Positions 57,093 through 64,000 of a stretch of DNA of 64,000 bases are shown here, piece by piece. A program made the translations under genes and the position numbers. The first letter of the stretch is position 1. Each line of letters begins with the position of its first letter. The stretch is from an unidentified eubacterium SCB49 (GTDB taxonomy: Bacteria; Bacteroidota; Bacteroidia; Flavobacteriales; Flavobacteriaceae), in NCBI GenBank assembly GCA_000170815.1, contig ABCO01000001.1:62001-126000 (forward strand), given 5' to 3'. A model generated the notes under the pieces. That model was not told the origin of the DNA. It saw nothing but the letters and a program-made list of their open reading frames with translations, and ran no database searches.

Positions 57093-58304
57093 ATGAGAGA
57101 ATTAGTTAAAAGCGTGTATCCTTTTGTTTGTATTTTCTTTTGTATTTCTCTAGTCTTAGATAAATATGCAACTGCAGTTCCTAATATTTTGTTGGTTGTT
57201 TTAATAGCCTTATTTCCCTTTGTTATTAATAAGGACGTTTTAAAGCGTATTAAAAACCGAATATTTGTTGTTTTTACTATTTTGGTAACCGCGATTTTGG
57301 CAATTACTTTGGTAGCCCATGATTTTTCTATAGATGCTTCTTTTATTAAAAAACTAGGATCTTCACTATTGTTATTCGTGTTATTTTTACCTGTTGTTGA
57401 TAGCTCTAGAATAAAAAAAGCAATCATATTTTCTTGTTTGTTAGCCATAATTATTTCTCTTTATCATATCTATTTCTTTTATATCAGCGAAGAGGTTTTT
57501 AGCTTTTCAAATTCTGGTCCTATAAATGAAGTTTTAATCATTGATAGGCTTTACCTTGGTTTTTTATGTGTTATAGCTATTGCTTGTGCGATTTCACTAA
57601 TAAAAAAGAAGTATCATCCTGATAATAGATATTATTTTGCTTTTGTAGTAATGGCGGTGTTGTTTCTTTTGCTAATTTCATCACGCCTTGCGATTCTAAT
57701 TTTACTTTTACTATTTGCACTAAAGATTTTTTATGTAAAAAATAAAAAACCATTTATCTTCTTTTTCTTAGGTCTCGTAGTAGTTATGTTCTTGGCTTTT
57801 CAGTTTAATCATAATCTTGGAGAACGGTTTTTTTATACAAAAAGCACTAGCTCTAAAACATATGTAGAGTTGTTTGTTGAAAAAGAACCTAGAGTTATTA
57901 TTTGGTCCTGTGCCTTAGATCAAATAAAAGAAAATAACGCTTTGTTAATGGGCGTTGGCTTTAAAAACACCATAAATAATCTTGTAGCTTGTTATGAGAC
58001 AAGTGTAACTCCTGACAAAAGAAAAAATTACTTTGTTGAAAGAAGATTTAATACACATAATCAGTTTTTAGACTTTTTTATAAGCAAAGGGATTATTCCT
58101 TTTTTATTGTTTGCCCTTTTGTTTATAACATTGATTATTAAATACAGAAGCCAATATGCACCATTGGCCTTTACAATAATATTGTTTGCCTTCTGTAATA
58201 TTGAAAATGTCTTTCACAGACAGTTTGGCGCTTACTTTTTTGCTATCGTACTTTTTTTAATTTTAAGCTACAAAACGGATACTCAAAAAGTAATTGAACA
58301 ATGA
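57093..58304 (+). CDS. O-antigen ligase/polymerase-family membrane protein (Wzy-like, copy 2)
   Basis: A 403-residue polytopic membrane protein with about 10-11 helices and a periplasmic loop (about residues 245-320, with GERFFYTKSTSSKTYVELFVEKEPRVIIWSCA and TINNLVACYETSV ... RRFNTHNQFLDFFISKGIIPF). The THNQFLDxxxxxGxxP motif is typical of the O-antigen ligase family (PF04932). It is different from the one at 53548. It overlaps the glycosidase gene by 4 bases (ATGA). Confidence 0.82.
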   Translation: MRELVKSVYPFVCIFFCISLVLDKYATAVPNILLVVLIALFPFVINKDVLKRIKNRIFVVFTILVTAILAITLVAHDFSIDASFIKKLGSSLLLFVLFLPVVDSSRIKKAIIFSCLLAIIISLYHIYFFYISEEVFSFSNSGPINEVLIIDRLYLGFLCVIAIACAISLIKKKYHPDNRYYFAFVVMAVLFLLLISSRLAILILLLLFALKIFYVKNKKPFIFFFLGLVVVMFLAFQFNHNLGERFFYTKSTSSKTYVELFVEKEPRVIIWSCALDQIKENNALLMGVGFKNTINNLVACYETSVTPDKRKNYFVERRFNTHNQFLDFFISKGIIPFLLFALLFITLIIKYRSQYAPLAFTIILFAFCNIENVFHRQFGAYFFAIVLFLILSYKTDTQKVIEQ

Positions 58305-59770
58305 AAAAAACGTGGATAATTATAGCCATGAGTGTGCTGTTTATAAGCTGTAAACCTTTGTATTTAAATAGCGCCCTCGATAATCCTGAAGAATTTTTGT
58401 TTATAAAAAATATAAATGATGCTTCACAGCTTATTCTTTCTACCACAAAACAAACAGATTCTGTTGTGTTGGTACAAGATGAATTTATTTGGGGTTTTAA
58501 TGGTCATCCCTTGAATAGTGAAGGGTATCATGCATCTGGAAGTATAGATGAACAGTTTAAACTTTTAAATGAGTTTCAAACCACGCATTATAGAGTAAAT
58601 GTGTATGTAGATAAAGATGGAAGAGTAAGTAAATATAAAAACTCTGAAGAAAGATGGATAGAATTTCTACTGAAAGCCAAAGAGGCAAATGTCACAATAT
58701 TACCTTTATTTCATTTAATTAAGTATGATTTTGACAACACAGAAGAAGAGGCTTTTGCTTACGCTAAGAGACAGGCCGCTGGTTTTGTAAAACATTATGG
58801 TAAACACTTCAATGTCTATGAGTTAGGTAATGAGATGGACATGAAGCTTATAATTAAAGGTTTTTCTGGGAGTGAAATATCACATTACAGAGAACAAGAT
58901 ATGAAAGTTTGGGCATCATATCTTAAAGGAATGATAGAAGGAATAAAAGAAGTTAATCCCGCTGCAAAAACAATTGTTAATAGCGCAGGCAGAACTAAAT
59001 ATGGTTTCTTCGAATTCTTGAAAAATGAAAATGTGAATTATGACTATTTAGGCTTTCATTTTTATTCTAAAGAAGGAACTTTAGATACACCATTTTATGA
59101 TGAAATAGGAGGGCAGGATGTACTAGATGAGCTTTATAAAAGAATAAATAAACCCGTTTGGATTACAGAAGTTAATCAACATCAAGGAAGCCGTAAATAT
59201 TCTCAAGAAAGTCAAAGCAACTGGATTCATAGTTTTATTGAAGCAGTAAAGAAAAAGCCATATGTAAAAGCATTTTTTATGTATGAATTATTAGATCAAC
59301 CCGTTTTGTGCGATGGAGAAGGATATGAGGCTTTAACAGAATGTCAGTATGGTTTAATTGAATGGGAACAAAAATATTCACAATATAGATTTAAAATTGC
59401 CGCTGAAACATATAAGTATTTAATTGAGGAGGCTAAGTATGGAAAAGAAAACATCAATAGGTCTTTGGAACAAAAAGAAGCAGAGATTAAAAATTTAAGT
59501 ATGTCTAATTTTTCAACTGAAAGTTCTGACTTTAATACTTTTATTGCTAAGGCATACAGTACCATTATAAATAGAGCGCCTAATGAAATGGAAGTAAAAT
59601 ACTGGCAGAAAAAAATAACAAAAGGTCATTCTTTGAATGATATATTGACATCACTTTTAAGCTCTAAAGCGTTTTACCAAAAAGCGATTATTACGGGTTA
59701 CAAACAAAGAACAGGATTTCCTTTTTATAGAGAAGGTGTATATGAAATACAAGATCAAAATAAGGGATGA
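58301..59770 (+). CDS. Glycoside-hydrolase-like lipoprotein with C-terminal DUF4214
   Basis: A 489-residue envelope lipoprotein (lipobox FISC, Cys17). Residues about 55-380 look like a TIM-barrel glycosidase of the clan A (GH5/GH39-like) type: the acid/base motif YELGNEMD (Glu178) at the end of strand 4, GFHFYSKEG, and the nucleophile motif WITEVNQHQ (Glu290) at the end of strand 7. A short helical linker follows, then a DUF4214 domain (about 410-465: NTFIAKAYSTIINRAPNEMEVKYWQKKI). It overlaps both neighbours by 4 bases, so it is a fixed part of the polysaccharide operon and may trim or release the polymer. The exact GH family is not sure. Confidence 0.82.
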   Translation: MKKTWIIIAMSVLFISCKPLYLNSALDNPEEFLFIKNINDASQLILSTTKQTDSVVLVQDEFIWGFNGHPLNSEGYHASGSIDEQFKLLNEFQTTHYRVNVYVDKDGRVSKYKNSEERWIEFLLKAKEANVTILPLFHLIKYDFDNTEEEAFAYAKRQAAGFVKHYGKHFNVYELGNEMDMKLIIKGFSGSEISHYREQDMKVWASYLKGMIEGIKEVNPAAKTIVNSAGRTKYGFFEFLKNENVNYDYLGFHFYSKEGTLDTPFYDEIGGQDVLDELYKRINKPVWITEVNQHQGSRKYSQESQSNWIHSFIEAVKKKPYVKAFFMYELLDQPVLCDGEGYEALTECQYGLIEWEQKYSQYRFKIAAETYKYLIEEAKYGKENINRSLEQKEAEIKNLSMSNFSTESSDFNTFIAKAYSTIINRAPNEMEVKYWQKKITKGHSLNDILTSLLSSKAFYQKAIITGYKQRTGFPFYREGVYEIQDQNKG

Positions 59771-60891
59771 AAAAAACAAAAATTGCTCATATCGCTAATT
59801 CGGTTGGAGGAGTAAATATGTGGCTTCGTATAAACATAGGCACATTAGACCCCAAAAAAACGGAGAGTTTTTTAATAAGAGGTCTAGAAGGTTCTGTAGA
59901 CCCAATTTTAAATAGAAACGGAAAACAAATAAAAAGTTATACGGTACCTATACAACGAGAAATCAGTATTATAAAAGATTTTAAAGCGATACGTGAAACC
60001 ATAAAAATTCTTAAAAAAGAACGCCCAGATGTGATACATGCACATAGTGCAAAAGGAGGTATTATAGCGAGAGCTGCGTCTTTGTTTTATAAAGTAAATG
60101 TATTATATACACCACACGCCTTTTCTTTTTTAAGTGCCGAAACATCATTAAAAAGAACCGTCTTTATTGCAATAGAAAGAGTATTTAAACATTTTAACTC
60201 TATTTTACTCGCTTGCTCTGTTTCAGAAAGAAATCAAGGACTTTTAAACCTTGGCTACAAAAAATCACGGGCTATTGTGATGAATAACTGTGTACGCCCT
60301 ATTACTATTTCAGAAGTAAAGGAACCCAAGCAGTTTACAAATAAGCCTTATATCTGTACCGTAGGGAGGCCTTCTTATCAAAAGAATATCGAAATGTTAC
60401 TTGCGGTGGTTAAAGTTTTAAAAGTGAAGCAACCAGATATACATTTGGTCGTCTTAGGTGTAGGAGAATATAGTCCCAATAAGGAGGCTGTAGAAACGAT
60501 TATAAAAAACGATGATTTATCCAATAACATTACTTTAATTCCGTGGATTGAGAGAGAATCTATTTTTGGGTTTATAAAAAACGCAGCTCTTTACGTGTCT
60601 GCATCACGTTATGAAGGTCTTCCTTATTCTGTAATAGAAGCGATGGCGCTAAAAAAAGCATGTGTAGTTACAGATGCAGATGGTAATAGGGATTTAGTAA
60701 AAGATGGATATAACGGATATGTTGTTCCGCAAGATGGGGTAGAAGTCATGGCAAATCGTATTTTTGCATTATTAAGCGATGATGAAAAAAGAGTAAAAAT
60801 GGAGCAACATGCGCTCTTACGCTTTAATACAGATTTTAATATTGAAAACAATATTGAAAAACTAGAAGCTATTTATAAAAAATATAGTTGA
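59767..60891 (+). CDS. Glycosyltransferase family 4
   Basis: A 374-residue GT-B glycosyltransferase. The N-domain begins KIAHIANSVGGVNMWLRINI and the acceptor site has DVIHAHSAKGGIIARAA and LYTPHAFSFL. The C-domain carries the donor-site motifs: CTVGRPSYQKNIEMLLAV, and YVSASRYEGLPYSVIEAMALKKACVVTDADGN, with the E-x7-E pattern. It starts by a 4-base overlap with the glycosidase-like gene. Sugar donor unknown; it could be the second of at least two transferases building the repeat. Confidence 0.92.
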   Translation: MKKTKIAHIANSVGGVNMWLRINIGTLDPKKTESFLIRGLEGSVDPILNRNGKQIKSYTVPIQREISIIKDFKAIRETIKILKKERPDVIHAHSAKGGIIARAASLFYKVNVLYTPHAFSFLSAETSLKRTVFIAIERVFKHFNSILLACSVSERNQGLLNLGYKKSRAIVMNNCVRPITISEVKEPKQFTNKPYICTVGRPSYQKNIEMLLAVVKVLKVKQPDIHLVVLGVGEYSPNKEAVETIIKNDDLSNNITLIPWIERESIFGFIKNAALYVSASRYEGLPYSVIEAMALKKACVVTDADGNRDLVKDGYNGYVVPQDGVEVMANRIFALLSDDEKRVKMEQHALLRFNTDFNIENNIEKLEAIYKKYS

Positions 60892-60965
60892 GATATATAT
60901 TGATTTTTTATTACTAGTAGTTTAAAAAATAGATATCTATTATTAAAAAGATAATTAAAGATTTA

Positions 60966-62264
60966 ATGAAAATAACAGTAGTTGGAACAGGATATGTAGG
61001 TTTAGTAACAGGAACTTGTTTAGCAGAAACAGGTAACGAAGTGCTTTGTGTAGATATTGATGAAAATAAAGTGGACAAAATGCGCGCTGGAGAAGTGCCT
61101 ATTTATGAACCACACCTTGATGTATTATTTGAAAGAAACATAAAAGCAGATAGACTAAAGTTTAGTACTTCATTACAAGAAGGATTAGATTTTGGAGAGA
61201 TTATTTTTTTAGCCTTACCCACACCAGAAGATGAAGATGGATCTGCAGATTTAAGTTATGTGTTGGGCGTTTCAGAAGAAATAGGAAAGCTTATTAAAAG
61301 CTATAAAGTTATTGTAGACAAAAGTACCGTGCCTGTAGGAACTGCAGAAAAGGTAAACGCAGTTATAGCAGAGCATGCAGGTTGCGATTTTGATGTGGTC
61401 TCTAATCCAGAATTTTTAAGAGAAGGTTTTGCTGTAGACGATTTTTTAAAACCAGAACGCATTGTAATTGGATCGTCTAGCGATAAGGCAACGGCATTAA
61501 TGCAAAAACTGTATGCGCCTTTTGTACGATCTGGTAATCCTGTAATTGTGATGGACGAGAAGTCAGCAGAGTTAACTAAATACGCTGCAAATTCGTTTTT
61601 AGCCACAAAAATTACCTTTATGAACGAGATTGCTAACTACTGCGAAAAAGTAGGAGCAGACGTAGATAAAGTGCGTGTGGGTATGGGGACAGATTCTCGT
61701 ATTGGTAAACGTTTTTTATTTCCTGGTATTGGTTATGGCGGGTCTTGTTTTCCAAAAGATGTGAAGGCTTTGCAAAAAGCTGGGAAAGATGAAGATTACG
61801 ATTTTAAAATACTAGACGCAGTGATAGATGTAAATGAGCGTCAAAAAACAATATTGTTACCTCGTATAAGTAATCATTTCGGCGGAAATATTAAAGGAAT
61901 GAAATTTGCCATTTGGGGTTTAGCCTTTAAGCCAGAAACAGATGATATTAGAGAAGCACCTTCTATTTATATGATGAAAGGCTTGTTAGAACAAGGAGCG
62001 TCTCTAAACGTTTTTGACCCAGAAGCGATGGATAATATAGAAAAGCAATTTGGCGACTCACTTGCTTATGCAGACTCTATGTATGATGCCTTACAAGGGG
62101 CAGATGCTTTGATTATTTGTACAGAGTGGAGTATTTTTAGAACGCCAGATTTAGATAAATTAAAGTCTAGCTTAACAAACCCAGTGATTTTTGACGGACG
62201 TAATTTGTATGACACCGCAGAGATGAAACGAGAAGGGTTCACCTATATTAGTATAGGAAGGTAA
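60966..62264 (+). CDS. ugd: UDP-glucose 6-dehydrogenase
   Basis: Oxidises UDP-glucose to UDP-glucuronate with two NAD+. The 432-residue protein has the NAD-binding GTGYVGLVTGTCLAETGNEV at the N-terminus, VSNPEFLREGFAVDDFLKPERIVIG, and the catalytic Cys261 in GIGYGGSCFPKDVKAL. The C-terminal domain has WGLAFKPETDDIREAPS, typical of the family. It provides the acidic sugar donor and the substrate of the following decarboxylase-like gene. Confidence 0.96.
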   Translation: MKITVVGTGYVGLVTGTCLAETGNEVLCVDIDENKVDKMRAGEVPIYEPHLDVLFERNIKADRLKFSTSLQEGLDFGEIIFLALPTPEDEDGSADLSYVLGVSEEIGKLIKSYKVIVDKSTVPVGTAEKVNAVIAEHAGCDFDVVSNPEFLREGFAVDDFLKPERIVIGSSSDKATALMQKLYAPFVRSGNPVIVMDEKSAELTKYAANSFLATKITFMNEIANYCEKVGADVDKVRVGMGTDSRIGKRFLFPGIGYGGSCFPKDVKALQKAGKDEDYDFKILDAVIDVNERQKTILLPRISNHFGGNIKGMKFAIWGLAFKPETDDIREAPSIYMMKGLLEQGASLNVFDPEAMDNIEKQFGDSLAYADSMYDALQGADALIICTEWSIFRTPDLDKLKSSLTNPVIFDGRNLYDTAEMKREGFTYISIGR

Positions 62265-62291
62265 TCAAGATGTATTAAAAAATATGCTAAT

Positions 62292-62318
62292 TGTCACACT
62301 GAGCTTGTCTAAGTGCAA
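62292..62318 (+). repeat. Dispersed palindromic repeat copy (between ugd and uxs-like)
   Basis: TGTCACACTGAGCTTGTCTA continues AGTGCAA. A second short palindromic sequence, TTTCTGCCTTCGCGGAAA (about 62332-62349), follows; it is a different dispersed-repeat type. Confidence 0.6.
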
Positions 62319-62367
62319 CAACAGAAATAGATTTCTGCCTTCGCGGAAATGAAAAAGAAAATTTTTA

Positions 62368-63354
62368 ATGAAAAAACGAGTATTAATAACAGGAGCTGCA
62401 GGATTTTTAGGATCACACCTATGTGATAAATTTATAGCAGAAGGTTTTGAAGTGATAGGGATGGATAACCTTATTACCGGTGATCTCAAAAATATTGAGC
62501 ACCTTTTTAAACTACCTGATTTTGATTTTTACCATCACGATGTTACAAAATTTGTACACGTACCTGGTAAACTAGATTATATTTTACATTTTGCTTCTCC
62601 TGCAAGCCCAATAGATTATTTAAAAATACCGATACAAACATTAAAAGTTGGTTCTTTAGGTACACACAACCTACTTGGTCTAGCACGTGTAAAAGGGGCT
62701 CGTTTTATGATTGCTTCTACATCAGAAGTTTATGGAGATCCTAAAGAACACCCACAAACAGAAGAGTATTACGGTCACGTAAACACCATAGGTCCAAGAG
62801 GAGTGTATGATGAAGCAAAACGCTTTCAAGAATCTATCACTATGGCGTACCACCGTTTTCATGGCATAGACACTAGAATTGCCAGAATTTTTAATACTTA
62901 TGGTCCAAGAATGAGACTCAATGACGGTCGTGTAATTCCTGCATTTATAGGGCAAGCCCTACGAGGCGAAGATCTCACTGTTTTTGGAGATGGGATGCAA
63001 ACGCGCTCTTTCTGTTATGTTGATGATGAGGTAGACGGTTTATACAAATTATTAATGAGTGATTACACTTATCCAGTAAACATAGGTAACCCAGACGAAA
63101 TCACCATTAAAGATTTTGCAGAAGAGATTATAAAATTAACAGGTACAGACCAAAAAGTAATTTATAAGCCTTTACCAAAAGATGACCCCATGCAGCGTCG
63201 TCCAGACATAAGCAAAGCAAAAGAAATATTAGACTGGCAACCTCAAACGAGTAGGGCAGAGGGGATGAAAAAAACCTATCAGTATTTTAAAAGTCTTTCT
63301 AAAGAGGAGCTAAACAGAAGTGAACACAAAGATTTTTCTAAGCACATTAACTAA
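62368..63354 (+). CDS. NAD-dependent UDP-glucuronate decarboxylase (UDP-xylose synthase-like)
   Basis: An SDR-family enzyme of 328 residues predicted to convert UDP-glucuronate to UDP-xylose. Motifs: [18 protein letters not shown] (NAD-binding), [35 protein letters not shown], and the catalytic Tyr147-x3-Lys151 in [12 protein letters not shown], then [22 protein letters not shown]. The SPASPxxY and GPRxxYDEAKR motifs are those of UXS enzymes. It follows ugd, which makes its substrate. 4-epimerase activity is less likely from these motifs. Confidence 0.88.
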   Translation: MKKRVLITGAAGFLGSHLCDKFIAEGFEVIGMDNLITGDLKNIEHLFKLPDFDFYHHDVTKFVHVPGKLDYILHFASPASPIDYLKIPIQTLKVGSLGTHNLLGLARVKGARFMIASTSEVYGDPKEHPQTEEYYGHVNTIGPRGVYDEAKRFQESITMAYHRFHGIDTRIARIFNTYGPRMRLNDGRVIPAFIGQALRGEDLTVFGDGMQTRSFCYVDDEVDGLYKLLMSDYTYPVNIGNPDEITIKDFAEEIIKLTGTDQKVIYKPLPKDDPMQRRPDISKAKEILDWQPQTSRAEGMKKTYQYFKSLSKEELNRSEHKDFSKHIN

Positions 63355-63356
63355 AT

Positions 63357-64000
63357 ATGATATTTAAAACGGGACGATATTCAGGGTTTATTAAGCCTAT
63401 AAATTATATGATTGATCTTTGCATCATTCATATACTTGCTGCGCCGTTTTTTGAAGATAAATTTATCTTTTTAAACTACATTCTTTTTGTTTCATTAGCG
63501 TGGATCGTACTTTCTATAAAGATTAATTTTTACGAAATATTTAGGTTTACACACGTTCAAGTGATTCTATCTTCTTTAGCAAAACAAGGGGGTATATTCT
63601 TTTTAATTGTCTTTGCTTTTTTTGGTTTTTATAACCAAATCACCAAAGATCCCTGGAAAATTGCAATCTACATACTTTGGGTTATTCTAGGGATTAGTAT
63701 AATTAAGTTTGCTATATTTTTCTTATTAAAAAAATATAGAGCTTATTTTAAGGGCAATCAAAGACGTGTTGTAATCTATGGGCTTAATAATAAAACAGAA
63801 CAACTAAGATCATTTTTTACCAATAAGCCAGAATATGGCTACGAACTTCAAAAAACATTTAACCTTAAAGGAGAATCTAAAGACGACTTAGAAGACACGT
63901 TTAATTTTATTCTAGAGAATAACATCGATGAGATTTATACTTCTATTGGGGAAATCTCAAATGAGAAGATGAGTAAAATCATTGATTTTGCAGATAATAA
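63357..64000 (+). CDS. Undecaprenyl-phosphate sugar phosphotransferase (WcaJ/WbaP-like), partial
   Basis: The first 214 residues of a polyprenyl-phosphate sugar-1-phosphate transferase that starts the repeat unit, cut off by the window edge. The start ATG is 2 bases after the previous stop. Four hydrophobic segments (about 15-35, 38-52, 75-95, 100-123) precede a cytoplasmic CoA-binding-like domain (RRVVIYGLNNKTEQLRSFF). The catalytic bacterial-sugar-transferase domain would lie beyond 64000. Membrane topology and position in the cluster support the call. Confidence 0.82.
   Translation, partial: MIFKTGRYSGFIKPINYMIDLCIIHILAAPFFEDKFIFLNYILFVSLAWIVLSIKINFYEIFRFTHVQVILSSLAKQGGIFFLIVFAFFGFYNQITKDPWKIAIYILWVILGISIIKFAIFFLLKKYRAYFKGNQRRVVIYGLNNKTEQLRSFFTNKPEYGYELQKTFNLKGESKDDLEDTFNFILENNIDEIYTSIGEISNEKMSKIIDFADN

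Overview
The window looks like a chromosomal segment of a marine member of the Flavobacteriaceae (phylum Bacteroidota). The DNA is AT-rich. Promoters carry the Bacteroidota -7 box TAnnTTTG, and Shine-Dalgarno sites are rare. Secreted proteins include FG-GAP proteins with a type IX secretion (Por) C-terminal sorting tail. Other typical families are DUF4175, DUF4837, head-GIN and a GH3-like protein. The genus cannot be fixed from sequence alone.

Layout. 1-9.9 kb: a cut-off Na+(K+)/H+ antiporter, an MBL-fold hydrolase, a subtilase lipoprotein, an M1 aminopeptidase, FG-GAP protein copy 1, rnpA and a CtpA-type protease. 9.9-11.9 kb (minus strand): an ElaA-like acetyltransferase, a CDF metal exporter and rpiB. 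11.9-13.0 kb: a gene-poor, very AT-rich gap with a cluster of DnaA-box-like 9-mers. 13-24 kb: rnr, a head-GIN protein, a LysE exporter, tRNA-Cys, folB, glnS, an acyltransferase, an EptA-like transferase and a YtxH/holin-like envelope-stress trio. 24-29 kb: an SPFH protein, a serine hydrolase with a LytTR regulator, and FG-GAP copy 2 in inverted orientation. 29-46 kb: gltX, a beta-barrel gene with a broken signal peptide, DUF4175, ybeY, mnmG flanked by two parS-like sites, a methyltransferase, holB, pgk, mltD-like, DUF4837, HxlR/VOC, tatA and an M23 peptidase. 46-50 kb: a GH3-like protein, a toxin-antitoxin remnant and a nucleosidase-like protein. 50.2-64 kb: an exopolysaccharide/capsule cluster, cut off inside the initiating sugar-phosphate transferase.

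How the genes work together. The 50-64 kb cluster is a Wzx/Wzy-type pathway. It has dTDP-rhamnose enzymes (RfbC, RfbD), UDP-glucose dehydrogenase plus a UDP-xylose synthase-like enzyme, two glycosyltransferases, a flippase, two polymerase/ligase-like proteins, a Wzz-like chain-length protein, a sulfotransferase, and a lipoprotein glycosidase fused to DUF4214. This predicts a sulfated polymer containing acidic sugar and/or xylose.

The most notable non-genic structure is: (i) the ~1.5 kb inverted, mosaic duplication of the FG-GAP locus, about 20 kb apart; (ii) parS-like sites around mnmG together with a DnaA-box-like cluster 23 kb away, which suggests an origin-proximal region; (iii) a dispersed palindromic repeat (core near TGAGCnnnGTCGAAG) with many intergenic copies and two copies read in frame inside essential genes (rnr, gltX); and (iv) several single-base-type frameshifts in homopolymers (beta-barrel gene, rfbD), which may be biology (slippage, decay) or assembly error.
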